Origin: Clostridium sp.
Lineage (GTDB): Bacteria > Bacteroidota > Bacteroidia > Bacteroidales > Bacteroidaceae
DNA: 64,000 bases
Direction of reading: 5' to 3'
Assembly (NCBI GenBank): GCA_023663705.1
Contig: JAMPGY010000008.1
Coordinates: 14,622 to 78,621 of the forward strand
Numbering within the stretch: the first letter of the stretch is position 1; each line of letters begins with the position of its first letter. Position numbers and translations under genes: made by a program. The notes under the pieces are model-generated. The model made no database searches, had not been told where the DNA came from, and was given only the letters and a program-made list of their open reading frames with translations. Positions 35,401 to 44,557 of the stretch are shown piece after piece.

Positions 35401-37041
35401 GGTGATGCGAGGCTGACGATGGAGGGTAGTGGTACGCTCACGGTGAATGCCTTCAACCGTCACACAGGAGGTACCGTGTTGGCCGGAGGAACTACTGTGG
35501 TGAACTGTCTTTCCGATGAGCAGCATGACGCCGGTGTGCTGGGCGGATATACCGTTCAAACCGGTGCATTGGAGATTAGGAACGGTGCCACTTTGCAAAA
35601 CAATGTGGACGTGAGCAACGGTGTGCCTGTTATGTTGGGTGAGGGCGGCGGACGTGTGGTGACTAACGCCCGCTTTGACATGAAAGCACCTTTCAGTGGC
35701 GATCGCCTTGTCAAGAGCGGAGCTGGCACGTTGGCCCTTCATGTGAGCGGAAGCCAGCGCGTGACGGTGCTGAGTGAGGGTACGCTGGCCATGATGGCCG
35801 ACGGTATCAGTTTGGGTGACACGCTCGTGATGGATGGAGGAACGTATCAGGACATGGATAATCTCTACTCTTACAGTGCGAACGCCAACAATTTCCGTGT
35901 GAACTTGCGCAAGACGGCCACTATTAATTTGGATTCCCGCTGTACTTACACGGGGCGGCTTTACGGCGAGGGTACGTTGCAGGTCAATGTTCCCGGCGTA
36001 CGCACGCAGTTACAGGGAGATTGGTCGGACTTTGAGGGGACACTCAAACCTGTCAACACGAACTTCGGGCTGACGCTCGACAACGGTTACGGTATGCCGC
36101 GTGCTACGCTCAACATTCCCACGGGGGTCACTGTGACCAATTCGGGCCAGGCGTTCCGCATCGGAGCGGTCACCGGATCAGGTACGTTGGGGGCTTTGCC
36201 GCCTTTTGCTTCCTCGGGTGCCAATACATGGGTGGTAGGCTCGGCCGACAAAGATTTTACTTTCGGCGGTCGTGTCACTGGTATGGGAACGGCTTTGACC
36301 AAAGTAGGAACAGGCTTGATGAAGATGACGGGTACAGGTGATTTTACCGGAGCCTGTGTGGTGTCCGATGGTATACTCTGTCTCAACAACCCAAAGGGTA
36401 CGCAACCCATGTTGGGCACCGGCACATTGACCGTGGAGCGTGGAGCCATGCTGACGGGGCAGGGGGTGCTGGGCAACTCATCGGTGATTGTGGAGTCCGG
36501 TGCCACCTTACGCCCGGGGATTGACGAGACTTCAATGAGCGGCACACTTCAATTGGGTGGTAAGGAACTCACAACCAAGGTGGGCTCTGTGTTGAGTTTC
36601 AGTGTGTTCAGTTCCCGTTTTCACACAGAATTGGCTGATGTGGGTACACTTATCCTTCGGGGAACTTTGCGTGTGACAATAGTACCGGGCGGCCGGTTTA
36701 GTGAAGGCGATGAGATTCGGTTGTGGACGGCACAGCAATACAGCGTTTTGTCTCGTCCGAAGCTGGAACTGGCCTCTCCCGGTGAGGGGTTGGAGTGGGA
36801 TACGTCGGAGTTGCCGGCAGGAAAACTGAAGGTGATAAAGGCTACGGGTTTCTGTGAGACGGAAACTAACGAGCAGGTGGATTGCACCGTTTACACCACG
36901 GCTGGTGGCGAAGTGGGACGTTTCGTTTGTGGATACGCGGATGTGGAGTCCAAGGTTCGTATGTTGATGCCCTACGGCGGATCGTGTGTGGTATGTATCC
37001 GCAAGGAACAAGATATGGAGATGCGCAAGATGTGTTTTTAA
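32500..37041 (+). CDS. PL11-type rhamnogalacturonan lyase fused to autotransporter-like repeats
   Basis: 1513 residues with a signal peptide (MKKQFLWMVAAGMSAAVWA). Residues ~20-620 match the PL11 rhamnogalacturonan lyase beta-propeller: RPMERLDRGLVAV, repeated calcium-type DxDGDG loops (AADLDGDGQYE, YDWDGDGKAE, DVDWDGRDE), and GLGHGDAQHCGDLDPYRPGQEIF. The remaining ~880 residues are repetitive beta-helix-like sequence with autotransporter-associated motifs (KQGGGTLELGVQDHTYTGETML near 704, GSGTLTVNAFNRHTGGTVLAGG near 970, VGTGLMKMTGTGDFTGACVVSDG near 1270). No C-terminal beta-barrel was seen. It would cleave the rhamnogalacturonan-I backbone of pectin outside the cell. Confidence 0.88.
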   Translation: MKKQFLWMVAAGMSAAVWAQRPMERLDRGLVAVMTGQGVYVGWRILGEEYYDTEYNLYRDGTKVNVEPLRVSNFQDPTGTASSTYTVRPVVRGVEQPACGSATVWSDNYLTVAMGRVYSRRGHDVTEMYDLNDVSAADLDGDGQYELIVKRTNMRDADDLFPVENDSAYVHFEAYKLDGTRLWTIDCGPNMVSGSNVEINLVAYDWDGDGKAELLMRAADGTILPGGVVVGDIKKNYRDRISHTPNLTYMTAGDEFLLYMEGATARLYNQRPFPLKRLEDGETDLKKAWGDDTGHRSNKFFFGAPFLDGRHASIFLARGIYTRHKMVAFDVDPQSHELIERWRWNCNTPGSPWYGQGYHNFGIADVDWDGRDEIVYGSMVIDDNGSGLSTTGLGHGDAQHCGDLDPYRPGQEIFACLEENAGADYRDATTGRIYYRYVQSSDCGRCMAGNFTDDYPGCQMVAGSGFTSSVTAASLGTSWSGITQNFCIYWDGDLCRETMDYTNLRDVQQLGAGTPAVFKYGSATPIFTASGTWTNNYTKGNPGLQCDLLGDWREEMVLRTTDNMALRVYTTIDPTPWPIYTLLHDMQYRQAIVWQMCGYNQPPHLSYFLGKAEGITCPPPPITSNGRVEATDRITSAMNGEHVLLCDPQGGTVTVDPDVHPYILTVNAFSHTMGADDNDHITTTSSTYSLTGAPLTGEMRLVKQGGGTLELGVQDHTYTGETMLWGGTTQYSGTLTASPVWMNRFAELHTDGRFPAGIRMEYGAELKVGLDDGTPARVGAGGLDLNFGAIVSFDVFSATGTSDCVEVDGTLTLRRQTLSGGPQYSAPVFRIVAHPAEDGSILHPGRYLLMRASAMEGDAGDIIVEGLLGVKHALVWEAGALYLEVADLRPATTVYWDGSEQNGTWDLAGVANFRVDGETDGFVTGDRVVFDDAASVTTVNMVGTLLPEEAIFRTAKNYTLTGNGSLSGDARLTMEGSGTLTVNAFNRHTGGTVLAGGTTVVNCLSDEQHDAGVLGGYTVQTGALEIRNGATLQNNVDVSNGVPVMLGEGGGRVVTNARFDMKAPFSGDRLVKSGAGTLALHVSGSQRVTVLSEGTLAMMADGISLGDTLVMDGGTYQDMDNLYSYSANANNFRVNLRKTATINLDSRCTYTGRLYGEGTLQVNVPGVRTQLQGDWSDFEGTLKPVNTNFGLTLDNGYGMPRATLNIPTGVTVTNSGQAFRIGAVTGSGTLGALPPFASSGANTWVVGSADKDFTFGGRVTGMGTALTKVGTGLMKMTGTGDFTGACVVSDGILCLNNPKGTQPMLGTGTLTVERGAMLTGQGVLGNSSVIVESGATLRPGIDETSMSGTLQLGGKELTTKVGSVLSFSVFSSRFHTELADVGTLILRGTLRVTIVPGGRFSEGDEIRLWTAQQYSVLSRPKLELASPGEGLEWDTSELPAGKLKVIKATGFCETETNEQVDCTVYTTAGGEVGRFVCGYADVESKVRMLMPYGGSCVVCIRKEQDMEMRKMCF

Positions 37042-37093
37042 CTACGCAAGTCGCTGAAAAAATATTAAGATATATCGTTTGTTATATACAAGA

Positions 37094-37143
37094 AAAGGGG
37101 CTGACTTCCACCGTTTTTTACTCCGGGAAGGTCGGCCCCTTTG
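37094..37143. terminator. Bidirectional terminator between the PL11 gene and rpiB
   Basis: AAAGGGGCTGACTTCC pairs with GGAAGGTCGGCCCCTTT between convergent genes. A- and T-rich flanks allow use in both directions. Confidence 0.8.
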
Positions 37144-37162
37144 ATTATCTATCTTGCTACAT

Positions 37163-37603
37163 TCACATTATCGGCATCTTGTCTATGCGTGCCTGATGGC
37201 GTCCGCCTTCGAAGTCGGTGGAGAGAAATTCGTCCATTATGGCGGTTGCGGTGTCGGTATCAATAAACCGGCCCGGCATCACGAGCACGTTGGCATCGTT
37301 GTGTTGGCGGCACAGGTGGGCAATCTCGGGTATCCATGCCAGTCCGGCCCGGATGCCCTGATGCTTGTTGAGCGTCATGCTGATGCCCTCACCGCTACCG
37401 CAGATAGCTATGCCCGGATAGCACTCGCCGTTCTCCACAGCCAAAGCCAGCGGGTGGGCGAAATCAGCGTAGTCACAGCTGGCTTCGCTGTCGGTGCCGA
37501 AGTCTTTGAAGGCAATGCCGCGTTCGGCCAGATACTGTCTGACGAATTGTTTGAGCGCATAGCCTGCGTGGTCTGAGGCCAGACCAATAGTCTTCACCGT
37601 CAT
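37163..37603 (-). CDS. rpiB: Ribose 5-phosphate isomerase B
   Basis: 146 residues. It interconverts ribose 5-phosphate and ribulose 5-phosphate. Family motifs are GLASDHAGYALK (7-18), the catalytic region CDYADFAHPLA and GICGSGEGISMTLNK around residue 70. Last gene of the arabinose/pentose-phosphate run, 2 bp after transketolase. Confidence 0.95.
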   Translation of the reverse strand: MTVKTIGLASDHAGYALKQFVRQYLAERGIAFKDFGTDSEASCDYADFAHPLALAVENGECYPGIAICGSGEGISMTLNKHQGIRAGLAWIPEIAHLCRQHNDANVLVMPGRFIDTDTATAIMDEFLSTDFEGGRHQARIDKMPIM

Positions 37604-37605
37604 GA

Positions 37606-39621
37606 TCAGAACATTGCCTTTACTTGGTTGTACACGTTCTGCGCCGTGAAGCCGAGTTTTTCGTCAAGCACCTTGTAGGGAGCGGAGAAGCCAAAACTTT
37701 CCAATCCGAACACTTTGCCGTTGGCTCCGACCAATCCCTGCAGGTTGACAGGCAATCCTGCTGTCAGACCGAATATCTTGGCACCGGCGGGCAACACAGC
37801 CTGCTGGTAGTCGGCCGGCTGATTACGGAACAATCCCTCGGAGGGGCAACTCACGATGCGTACTTTCAGACCGTCCTGACGGAGCAATGCGGCACCTGCG
37901 GCCAGTGTGGACACCTCGGATCCTGAGGCAACAAGGATTACGTCAGGCTGTTCGTCGGATCCTGCTGTGATGTAGGCTCCGCGGGCTGCCTGGGCATAAT
38001 CAGTGCCTGCAGGCAACATCTCGATGTTCTGACGCGAGAGGATAAGCGCCGATGGCGTGGAGGTGTTCTCCATAGCCAGTTGCCAGCATACGGTGGTTTC
38101 CTCGGCATCGGCCGGACGGAGCACGAGCATGGAGTTTTGTCCCTTGTGGTTCTTCAGCTTTTCCATCAGTCGTATCTGGGCTTCTTGTTCCACAGGTTCG
38201 TGAGTGGGGCCGTCTTCACCCACGCGGAATGCATCGTGGGTCCAGATGAACTTCACGGGTATCTGCATCAGTGCGGCCATACGCACGGCAGGCTTCATGT
38301 AGTCGGAGAAGACAAAGAATGTGCCGCAGGCTGCCACTACTCCGCCGTGGAGCATCATGCCGATGCAGCAGCAGGCCATGGTGAGTTCGGCTACGCCAGC
38401 TTGGAAGAAGGCACCGCTGAAGTCACCGCTCGCGAAAGCATGGGTTTTCTTGAGGAAACCGTCCGTTTTATCGGAATTGGACAGGTCGGCCGATGCGCAG
38501 ATCATATTGGGCACCTGTTCGGCCAATGCACCAAGTACGGCGGCTGATGCGTTTCGTGTGGCGTCGCCGGCCTTCTGCTGTATGGCAGCCCAGTCCACGC
38601 GGGGAGCAGATCCGCTGAACCATTCAGCCTGCTGTGCGGCCTTGTCGGGATGGGCGGCTGCCCATGCGGCTTCTTCCTCGTGGCGGGCGGCAGCGATGAC
38701 CTTCAGTTCGTCGGCACGGCGTGCGTAGAGTTCCTTCACATCTTCGAAGATGACGAACGGATTCTCGGGATCAGCGCCCAGATTGATCATTGTATTCTTG
38801 TAGGCATCGCCTCCCAAGGGGGCGCCGTGGGTTTTGCAGTTGCATTCGTAGGACGAATTGTCGTCCTTGCGTGCACCCTTACCCATGATACACTTTCCGA
38901 TGATGAGGGTGGGGCGTTTGGCTTCGGCCTTGGCGGCATCGAGTGCCTCGCGTATCTGCTGGCAGTCGTGTCCGTTCACTTCAATCACGTTCCATCCCCA
39001 TGCGCGATACTTCATGGCGGTGTCCTCGGTCATCACCTCGCGGGTGGTGGTGGAGAGCTGGATGTCGTTGGAGTCGTAGAACATAATCAGGTTATCCAGT
39101 CCCAGATGACCGGCGATGCGGCCTGCGCCTTGCGAGATTTCCTCCTGCACGCCTCCGTCGGAGATGTAGGCGTAGATGGTTTCCTTGGCAAAGGTGGGAT
39201 TGCCTGTGCGTGCGGCCAAAAACTTGGCGGCGATGGCTGCGCCCACGGCAAACACATGTCCCTGTCCGAGCGGGCCGGAAGTGTTCTCAATGCCGCGCAT
39301 CACGTCCACTTCGGGGTGACCCGGAGTGGGGGACTCCCACTGGCGCAGTTGCTTCAGTTCGTCAATGGAGAACTTGCCGGCCAGAGCCAGCTGTGAGTAG
39401 AGCATGGGAGCCATGTGGCCGGGGTCGAGGAAGAAGCGGTCTCGACCTTCCCATTTCGGGTTGGAGGGATCGTATGTGAGATACTCGGAATATAAAACGT
39501 TGATGAAATCGGCTCCGCCCATAGCGCCTCCGGGATGTCCCGACTTGGCTTTCTCCACCATGGACGCGGCCAGGATGCGGATGTTGTCCGCCGCATGATT
39601 CATGACTTCTTTACTATTCAT
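37606..39621 (-). CDS. tkt: Transketolase
   Basis: 671 residues, full length. Transketolase moves two-carbon units between xylulose 5-P, ribose 5-P and erythrose 4-P using thiamine diphosphate. Visible are SGHPGGAMGGADF near 28, GPLGQGHVFAVGAAIAAK near 117, the ThDP-binding SDGGVQEEISQGAGRIAGHLGLDNLIMFYDSND (153-185) and the C-terminal domain SEVSTLAAGAALL. Its position next to arabinose genes fits disposal of the xylulose 5-phosphate made by AraD. Confidence 0.95.
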   Translation of the reverse strand: MNSKEVMNHAADNIRILAASMVEKAKSGHPGGAMGGADFINVLYSEYLTYDPSNPKWEGRDRFFLDPGHMAPMLYSQLALAGKFSIDELKQLRQWESPTPGHPEVDVMRGIENTSGPLGQGHVFAVGAAIAAKFLAARTGNPTFAKETIYAYISDGGVQEEISQGAGRIAGHLGLDNLIMFYDSNDIQLSTTTREVMTEDTAMKYRAWGWNVIEVNGHDCQQIREALDAAKAEAKRPTLIIGKCIMGKGARKDDNSSYECNCKTHGAPLGGDAYKNTMINLGADPENPFVIFEDVKELYARRADELKVIAAARHEEEAAWAAAHPDKAAQQAEWFSGSAPRVDWAAIQQKAGDATRNASAAVLGALAEQVPNMICASADLSNSDKTDGFLKKTHAFASGDFSGAFFQAGVAELTMACCCIGMMLHGGVVAACGTFFVFSDYMKPAVRMAALMQIPVKFIWTHDAFRVGEDGPTHEPVEQEAQIRLMEKLKNHKGQNSMLVLRPADAEETTVCWQLAMENTSTPSALILSRQNIEMLPAGTDYAQAARGAYITAGSDEQPDVILVASGSEVSTLAAGAALLRQDGLKVRIVSCPSEGLFRNQPADYQQAVLPAGAKIFGLTAGLPVNLQGLVGANGKVFGLESFGFSAPYKVLDEKLGFTAQNVYNQVKAMF

Positions 39622-39656
39622 AATCGCAAAAATGTTTAAGAACTGTATCTTTCCTG

Positions 39657-39664
39657 CAAAGATA
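39657..39664 (-). promoter_or_regulatory. Possible internal promoter for tkt-rpiB
   Basis: The minus strand reads TATCTTTG, 36 nt before the tkt ATG, inside the 87-bp gap after the kinase gene. No -33 box was found, so it may be weak. It would let tkt-rpiB be made without arabinose. Confidence 0.4.
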
Positions 39665-39708
39665 AGACTATTTTTCTTGTTTACTGTGATACGTAACGGC
39701 CTAAATGA

Positions 39709-41307
39709 TTACTTTTTGCATTTCACGGCCATTTCCTCGGCAGCCAATCCGGCCTTGTAGCTCTCGATGTAGGTGTTGAATCCGGCTACATCCTCGGCCG
39801 TGGGGACAATTTCCACGCCGGCTTCGCCTGCAAATACGTTGTGCTCGAGGAAGTCGGCCAACGGGAGCCTGTCGGGATTGTTGATCAGGAAGGATCCAAG
39901 CAGGGCAATACCCCATGCTCCGCCCTCGCCGGCTGTTTCCATCACCGAGATGGGTGAGTCGAGGGCAGCGGCCAGCACACGCTGTCCCACACCGGGTGTC
40001 TTGAAGAGTCCGCCGTGGCCGGTGATGCGGTCCACTTCCACTTTCTCTTGCTTGAAGAGTATGTCATTGCCAATCTTGAGCACGCCCACGGATGCGTAGA
40101 GATGCGTGCGTATGAAGTTGGCCAAATTGAATCTGTCTCCGGCCGATCGCATGAAGAGGGGACGTCCCTCGGCCAATCCCGTGACGGGTTCGCCCGAGAT
40201 GTAGTTGTAGGACAACAGACCACCACAGTCGGCATCACCGGTCAGAGCGTGGTTGTAGAGTTTCCCGAACACTTCGTTCATATCCACTGGCACACCGAGC
40301 AGCTGCTGATATTCGCGGAAGAGACCCACCCAGGCATTGAGATCGGACGTGCAGTTGTTGCAGTGTACCATAGCCACGGGACTACCGTCGGGGGTAGTCA
40401 CCATATCAATCATCTCGTAGGGGCGCGACAGTTCTTTCTCCAGCACGATCATGGAGAAGGACGATGTGCCGGCCGATACGTTGCCTGTGCGTTGCTTTAC
40501 GGCGTTGGTGGCCACCATACCCGTTCCGGCATCGCCCTCGGGCGGGCATACGGGTACCCCTGCTTTCAGGTGACCGGACACATCGAGCAGTTCCGCACCT
40601 TTGGCAGTGAGGCTTCCGGCATTCTCTCCGGCTGTCAGCACGCGAGGCAGGATGTCAAGCAGTTTCCAATCGTAGCCGTGCGGAGCCACGAGGCGGTCAA
40701 ACTTATCCACCATCTCGGCCGAATAGGTACGAGTGGCGGAGTCAACGGGTAGCATGCCCGAGGCATCGCCCACGCCCAATACTTTTTGTTCCGTTATCTG
40801 CCAGTGTACGTAGCCAGCCAATGTGGTAAGGAAATCAATGTCCTTTACGTGTTGCTCTCCGTCGAGGATAGCTTGATAAAGGTGGGAGATGCTCCACCGC
40901 AGAGGGATGTTGTAGACGAAGAGTTCCGACAGTTCGGCGGCAGCGCGCGCCGTGTTGGTGTTGCGCCACGTACGGAAAGGCACGAGTATCTGTTCCTGTT
41001 TGTCGAAAGCCATGTAGCCGTGCATCATGGCGCTTATGCCGATGGCGGCCAGGTTTTCGATCTCGATGCCGTAAAGTTCATTCACATGGGCACGCAGGCT
41101 GGCGTAGCAGTCCTGTAGTCCGTGCCAGATGGCCTCCACGCTGTAGGTCCAGAGTCCATTTACGAGTTGATTTTCCCATTCGTGGCTACCCTGTGCGATG
41201 GGGCGGTTCCGGTCGTCGATGAGTACGGCCTTTATTCTTGTCGAGCCGAATTCGATGCCGAGGATGGCCCGACCGGATTCGATGATGGCTTTAGCGTCTG
41301 TATTCAT
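39709..41307 (-). CDS. FGGY carbohydrate kinase, probable L-ribulokinase
   Basis: 532 residues with the FGGY fold: phosphate-1 motif [17 protein letters not shown] near 15, [12 protein letters not shown] near 90, the FGGY-C ADP site [12 protein letters not shown] and [17 protein letters not shown] near 475. By context it should phosphorylate L-ribulose made by AraA to L-ribulose 5-phosphate, the substrate of AraD. It is not of the typical E. coli AraB type; Bacteroides uses an FGGY kinase of this kind in its arabinose operon. Xylulokinase activity cannot be excluded by sequence. Confidence 0.88.
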   Translation of the reverse strand: MNTDAKAIIESGRAILGIEFGSTRIKAVLIDDRNRPIAQGSHEWENQLVNGLWTYSVEAIWHGLQDCYASLRAHVNELYGIEIENLAAIGISAMMHGYMAFDKQEQILVPFRTWRNTNTARAAAELSELFVYNIPLRWSISHLYQAILDGEQHVKDIDFLTTLAGYVHWQITEQKVLGVGDASGMLPVDSATRTYSAEMVDKFDRLVAPHGYDWKLLDILPRVLTAGENAGSLTAKGAELLDVSGHLKAGVPVCPPEGDAGTGMVATNAVKQRTGNVSAGTSSFSMIVLEKELSRPYEMIDMVTTPDGSPVAMVHCNNCTSDLNAWVGLFREYQQLLGVPVDMNEVFGKLYNHALTGDADCGGLLSYNYISGEPVTGLAEGRPLFMRSAGDRFNLANFIRTHLYASVGVLKIGNDILFKQEKVEVDRITGHGGLFKTPGVGQRVLAAALDSPISVMETAGEGGAWGIALLGSFLINNPDRLPLADFLEHNVFAGEAGVEIVPTAEDVAGFNTYIESYKAGLAAEEMAVKCKK

Positions 41308-41390
41308 AAGTGAATCGTGTTTTAATTCAGGGGTTAGGTATATTATTTTATAGGATGAGATATAATAGCACAGCGGTGAACCGAAATGGA

Positions 41391-41445
41391 GATGACCACA
41401 AATTCATGATGGATGATAGAATCATAAGGTGAATCTGTGGTCATC
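41391..41445 (-). other. Intercistronic stem-loop between araA and the kinase
   Basis: GATGACCACAAATTC (41391-41405) pairs with GAATCTGTGGTCATC (41431-41445), one mismatch. No T-run follows on the minus strand, so complete termination is unlikely. It may be an mRNA processing or stabilising hairpin that sets araA above kinase expression. Confidence 0.55.
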
Positions 41446-41478
41446 TGTTCGGGGATTATCCGTGTGTCGGACTCACAC

Positions 41479-43023
41479 CTACATCAAAGCTTTGTTGAGC
41501 ATGTAGTACACTTCGTTGGTGTGCAACAGCTGCTTGAATGCGGGAATGGTGGTGTTTTTGTTGATGTGTACCATTTCGATACCTGCTATCTCGGCATAGT
41601 CTTCCCAATATTCGGGTGTGATGTCGTAGGAGAAGCAGGAGTGGTGTGTGCCACCGGCCAAAATCCATGCTCCTGCGCCTACCTCGAAGTTGGGCATGGG
41701 CTTCCATAGGGCGGATGCAACGGGTAATTTAGGCAACGGCTTGGACTTGATGCACTCCACGTCGTTGACAATAAGGCGGAAACGATTGCCAAGATCCACA
41801 ACGGTGGCCGTCACTCCGGATTGGGGCTTGGATGTGAATACGAGGCGTGCCGTCTGACTCTTGCGGATACCTATGCCTAAGAAGTGTACCTCCAGACGGG
41901 GTTTGTTCTCGGCGATGAGCGGACACACCTCCAGCATGTGAGCCTGGAGGATGGAACTGTTCTCACCGTCGAAATTGAGCGTGTAGTCCTCGAGGAAGGA
42001 ACAACCGGTAGGCAGTCCCTGTGTCATGAACCATACGGTGCGATAGAGCGCGGCTGACTTCCAATCGCCTTCGGCACCGAACCCATAACCTTCGGCCATG
42101 AGACGCTGAGAGGCCAATCCGGGAATTTGGTCGAAACCCACAAACTTCGGGTCGTTAATGTCCTGTGTGCCCAGATCGTCGAAATTCGTGGTGAAGCCCT
42201 TGGCGCCTTTTTCAGTCAGGATGGAGCGGAGAGCGAGTTCGGCTTTGGCGGCGTTCCATACCTTCTGCCCAGCTTCCGAATTCTTGTCCTCGATCTGTGC
42301 ATCATGGTCATATTCATTCATGTAGGTGTTGAAGAGGGCGTCTACCTGAGCGTCATCTATCTTTTTGTAGTGCTCCATCAGTTCCGACACCGGTGTGTAG
42401 TCCACATGATATCCCATGCGTTGCTCGGCTTCCACCTTGTCACCGTCGGTTACGGCTACATTATTCATCTGGTCGCCGAATCTCAGGATGAGCATGTCCT
42501 GAGCGTCAGCCCAGGCAGCGGCCACGCGTGTCCACACGGCTATCTTCTCTTGGGCGGCCTTGTCGCTCCAATGTCCCACCACAACCTTACGACGTATGCG
42601 CATGCGTGTGCAGATGTGTCCGAACTCGCGGTCGCCGTGAGCCGACTGGTTGAGGTTCATGAAGTCCATGTCCATCGTGTCCCAGGGTATCTCGGCGTTG
42701 TATTGGGTGTGGAAGTGGAGCAGAGGCTTCTTGAGCTGTTGCAACCCATGGATCCACATCTTAGCGGGAGAGAATGTGTGCATCCAGGTGATGATGCCCA
42801 CACACTTGTCGTCATTATTGGCGGCCTTCATTACAGCCTCCACTTCTTTGCTGGAGTTAGCCGTGCCCTTGTAGACTACTTTTACGGGGATGTTGCCCGA
42901 AGCGTTGAGTCCGTCTACCATTTCTTTAGAATGGGCGTCGACGGCCACCACGGCATCGCCTCCGTAGAGGAGTTGTGCGCCGGTCACCCACCATACTTCG
43001 TAATTTGAAAATGCGTGTTCCAT
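41479..43023 (-). CDS. araA: L-arabinose isomerase
   Basis: 514 residues, slightly longer than the ~500 of E. coli AraA. It converts L-arabinose to L-ribulose with a divalent metal. The conserved VWWVTGAQLLYGG opens the protein; CVGIITWMHTFSPAKMWIHGLQQLKKPLLHFHTQYNAEIPW (about 78-118) and HGDREFGHICTRMRI with a metal His follow. GGTHHSCFSY near residue 458 closes the active site. It lies 30 bp after araD. Confidence 0.96.
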   Translation of the reverse strand: MEHAFSNYEVWWVTGAQLLYGGDAVVAVDAHSKEMVDGLNASGNIPVKVVYKGTANSSKEVEAVMKAANNDDKCVGIITWMHTFSPAKMWIHGLQQLKKPLLHFHTQYNAEIPWDTMDMDFMNLNQSAHGDREFGHICTRMRIRRKVVVGHWSDKAAQEKIAVWTRVAAAWADAQDMLILRFGDQMNNVAVTDGDKVEAEQRMGYHVDYTPVSELMEHYKKIDDAQVDALFNTYMNEYDHDAQIEDKNSEAGQKVWNAAKAELALRSILTEKGAKGFTTNFDDLGTQDINDPKFVGFDQIPGLASQRLMAEGYGFGAEGDWKSAALYRTVWFMTQGLPTGCSFLEDYTLNFDGENSSILQAHMLEVCPLIAENKPRLEVHFLGIGIRKSQTARLVFTSKPQSGVTATVVDLGNRFRLIVNDVECIKSKPLPKLPVASALWKPMPNFEVGAGAWILAGGTHHSCFSYDITPEYWEDYAEIAGIEMVHINKNTTIPAFKQLLHTNEVYYMLNKALM

Positions 43024-43053
43024 AATGTTTTCTTTTGTTGGTTGTTGTTTTTA

Positions 43054-43749
43054 TCAATGTTTTTTCTGCCCGTAGTAAGCGTTCGGACCGTGTTTGCGGT
43101 TGTAATGCTTCTCAATGAGCAGTGGGTTCATTTTTGTGTTAGGATTTACCATGAATGACACGAAGGCCATATGGGCGCATTGCTCCATCACCTTGGCGTT
43201 GTAAACGGCGTTGGCCGGACTGGTGCCCCAACTGAACGGTCCATGGTTCTTCACCAGCACGCCCGGTGTGTGATCCGGGTTGATGCTCTCAAAGCGGCGC
43301 ACGATCACGTTGCCTGTTTCCAATTCATACTGTCCTTCCACTTCTTCGCGCGTCATGTCGTCCGTGCAGGGTATTTCTTTGTAGAAATAGTCGGCATGTG
43401 TGGTGCCGATGTTGGGGATGTCCTTACCGGCTTGTGCCCATGCGGTGGCATAGGTGGAGTGGGTGTGTACCACGCCTTGTATATTGGGGAAAGCTCGGTA
43501 GAGCACCAGATGGGTAGGAGTGTCGGACGAGGGATTGAGATCGCCTTCCACCACGTGTCCCGTAGTCAGATCCACTACCACCATATCCGATGCCTTCATC
43601 GTGTCGTAGTCTACTCCGCTGGGTTTGATTACCACGAGCCCTTTTTCACGGTCAATACCGGACACGTTGCCCCATGTGAATATCACCAATCCTTGTTTCA
43701 CCAGTTCCAGATTGGCTTCAAAAACCTTTTGTTTCAGTTCTTCCAACAT
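43054..43749 (-). CDS. araD: L-ribulose-5-phosphate 4-epimerase
   Basis: 231 residues, class II aldolase fold. It converts L-ribulose 5-phosphate to D-xylulose 5-phosphate. The N-terminal [36 protein letters not shown] and the zinc site [30 protein letters not shown] (two His of HTH plus a downstream His) are clear. The C-terminal NAYYGQ is also typical. Confidence 0.96.
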   Translation of the reverse strand: MLEELKQKVFEANLELVKQGLVIFTWGNVSGIDREKGLVVIKPSGVDYDTMKASDMVVVDLTTGHVVEGDLNPSSDTPTHLVLYRAFPNIQGVVHTHSTYATAWAQAGKDIPNIGTTHADYFYKEIPCTDDMTREEVEGQYELETGNVIVRRFESINPDHTPGVLVKNHGPFSWGTSPANAVYNAKVMEQCAHMAFVSFMVNPNTKMNPLLIEKHYNRKHGPNAYYGQKKH

Positions 43750-43845
43750 ATTTTTTTACCTTTGGTTTTTATAGTGCGGTGCGACTCGAAGAGGAAGCCT
43801 GGTCGGGTCGCACCGCCATATGATTAAACAAAATGTATTTGTTGC

Positions 43846-44532
43846 TCAGCGCAGATTGAACTTCTGTGGCTTCTTTTGAAAGATTCTGTCGTTGAAGCGA
43901 TAGAGGTATGCTCCGCGCTTGCTGTCGGTCTTGTTTATATTGTCGGTTTTCTGGATGAAACTCATCTCGGCTACCCGCTTGCGGAAATTGCGCTTGTCGA
44001 TGGTTTCGCCCAATATGGCCTCATGGAGTGACTGCAACTGGCTCAGCGTGAACAGTGGCGGCAACAGGTTGAATCCTATCGGTTCGCGTGTGATGCTACG
44101 CTTGATCATGGATCGTGCTTCGTCTACCATTTCCGCATGATCGAAGTGGAGAGGAGGAAGCTCGTTGATGTTCACCCACTGCGCATTGTTGCGTATGCTC
44201 AATTCGGGATTGTATTTATCCACGTTGAGCAAGGCATAATAGGCCACGGAGACAACCCGTGCGCCGGGATCCCGGTCTACTGCTCCGAAGGCACCCACTT
44301 GTTGCATGTAGACATCTTTCAGTCCTGTCAGTTCCTCGCACACGCGGCGTGCGGCATCATACAGATTCTCATTCTCTTCAACGAAACCTCCCATCAGCGA
44401 CCATTCGCCTTGAAAAGGTTCGAAGTTGCGTTGCTGGATCAACAGTTTCAGTTCTCCGCGCTGAAAGCCGAATATGATGCAGTCTATCGCCAGATAGATT
44501 TTGGTGTGAGACGTATAGAAGTCGGTTGCCAT
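43846..44532 (-). CDS. araR: Nudix-type arabinose regulator AraR
   Basis: 228 residues. The N-terminal half is a Nudix fold (GEWSLMGGFVEENENLYDAARRVCEELTGL, about 42-71), but the Nudix box is degenerate: RVCEELTGL replaces REUXEEXGU, losing two of the catalytic Glu. The C-terminal half looks like a winged helix (FRKRVAEMSFIQKT..., KRGAYLYRFND). This fits the NrtR-derived AraR repressor known from the B. thetaiotaomicron arabinose operon, which responds to L-arabinose. It sits between araD and the transporter gene, as there. Confidence 0.88.
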   Translation of the reverse strand: MATDFYTSHTKIYLAIDCIIFGFQRGELKLLIQQRNFEPFQGEWSLMGGFVEENENLYDAARRVCEELTGLKDVYMQQVGAFGAVDRDPGARVVSVAYYALLNVDKYNPELSIRNNAQWVNINELPPLHFDHAEMVDEARSMIKRSITREPIGFNLLPPLFTLSQLQSLHEAILGETIDKRNFRKRVAEMSFIQKTDNINKTDSKRGAYLYRFNDRIFQKKPQKFNLR

Positions 44533-44557
44533 CTTAATATAAACAAGTTAGGTGTTG

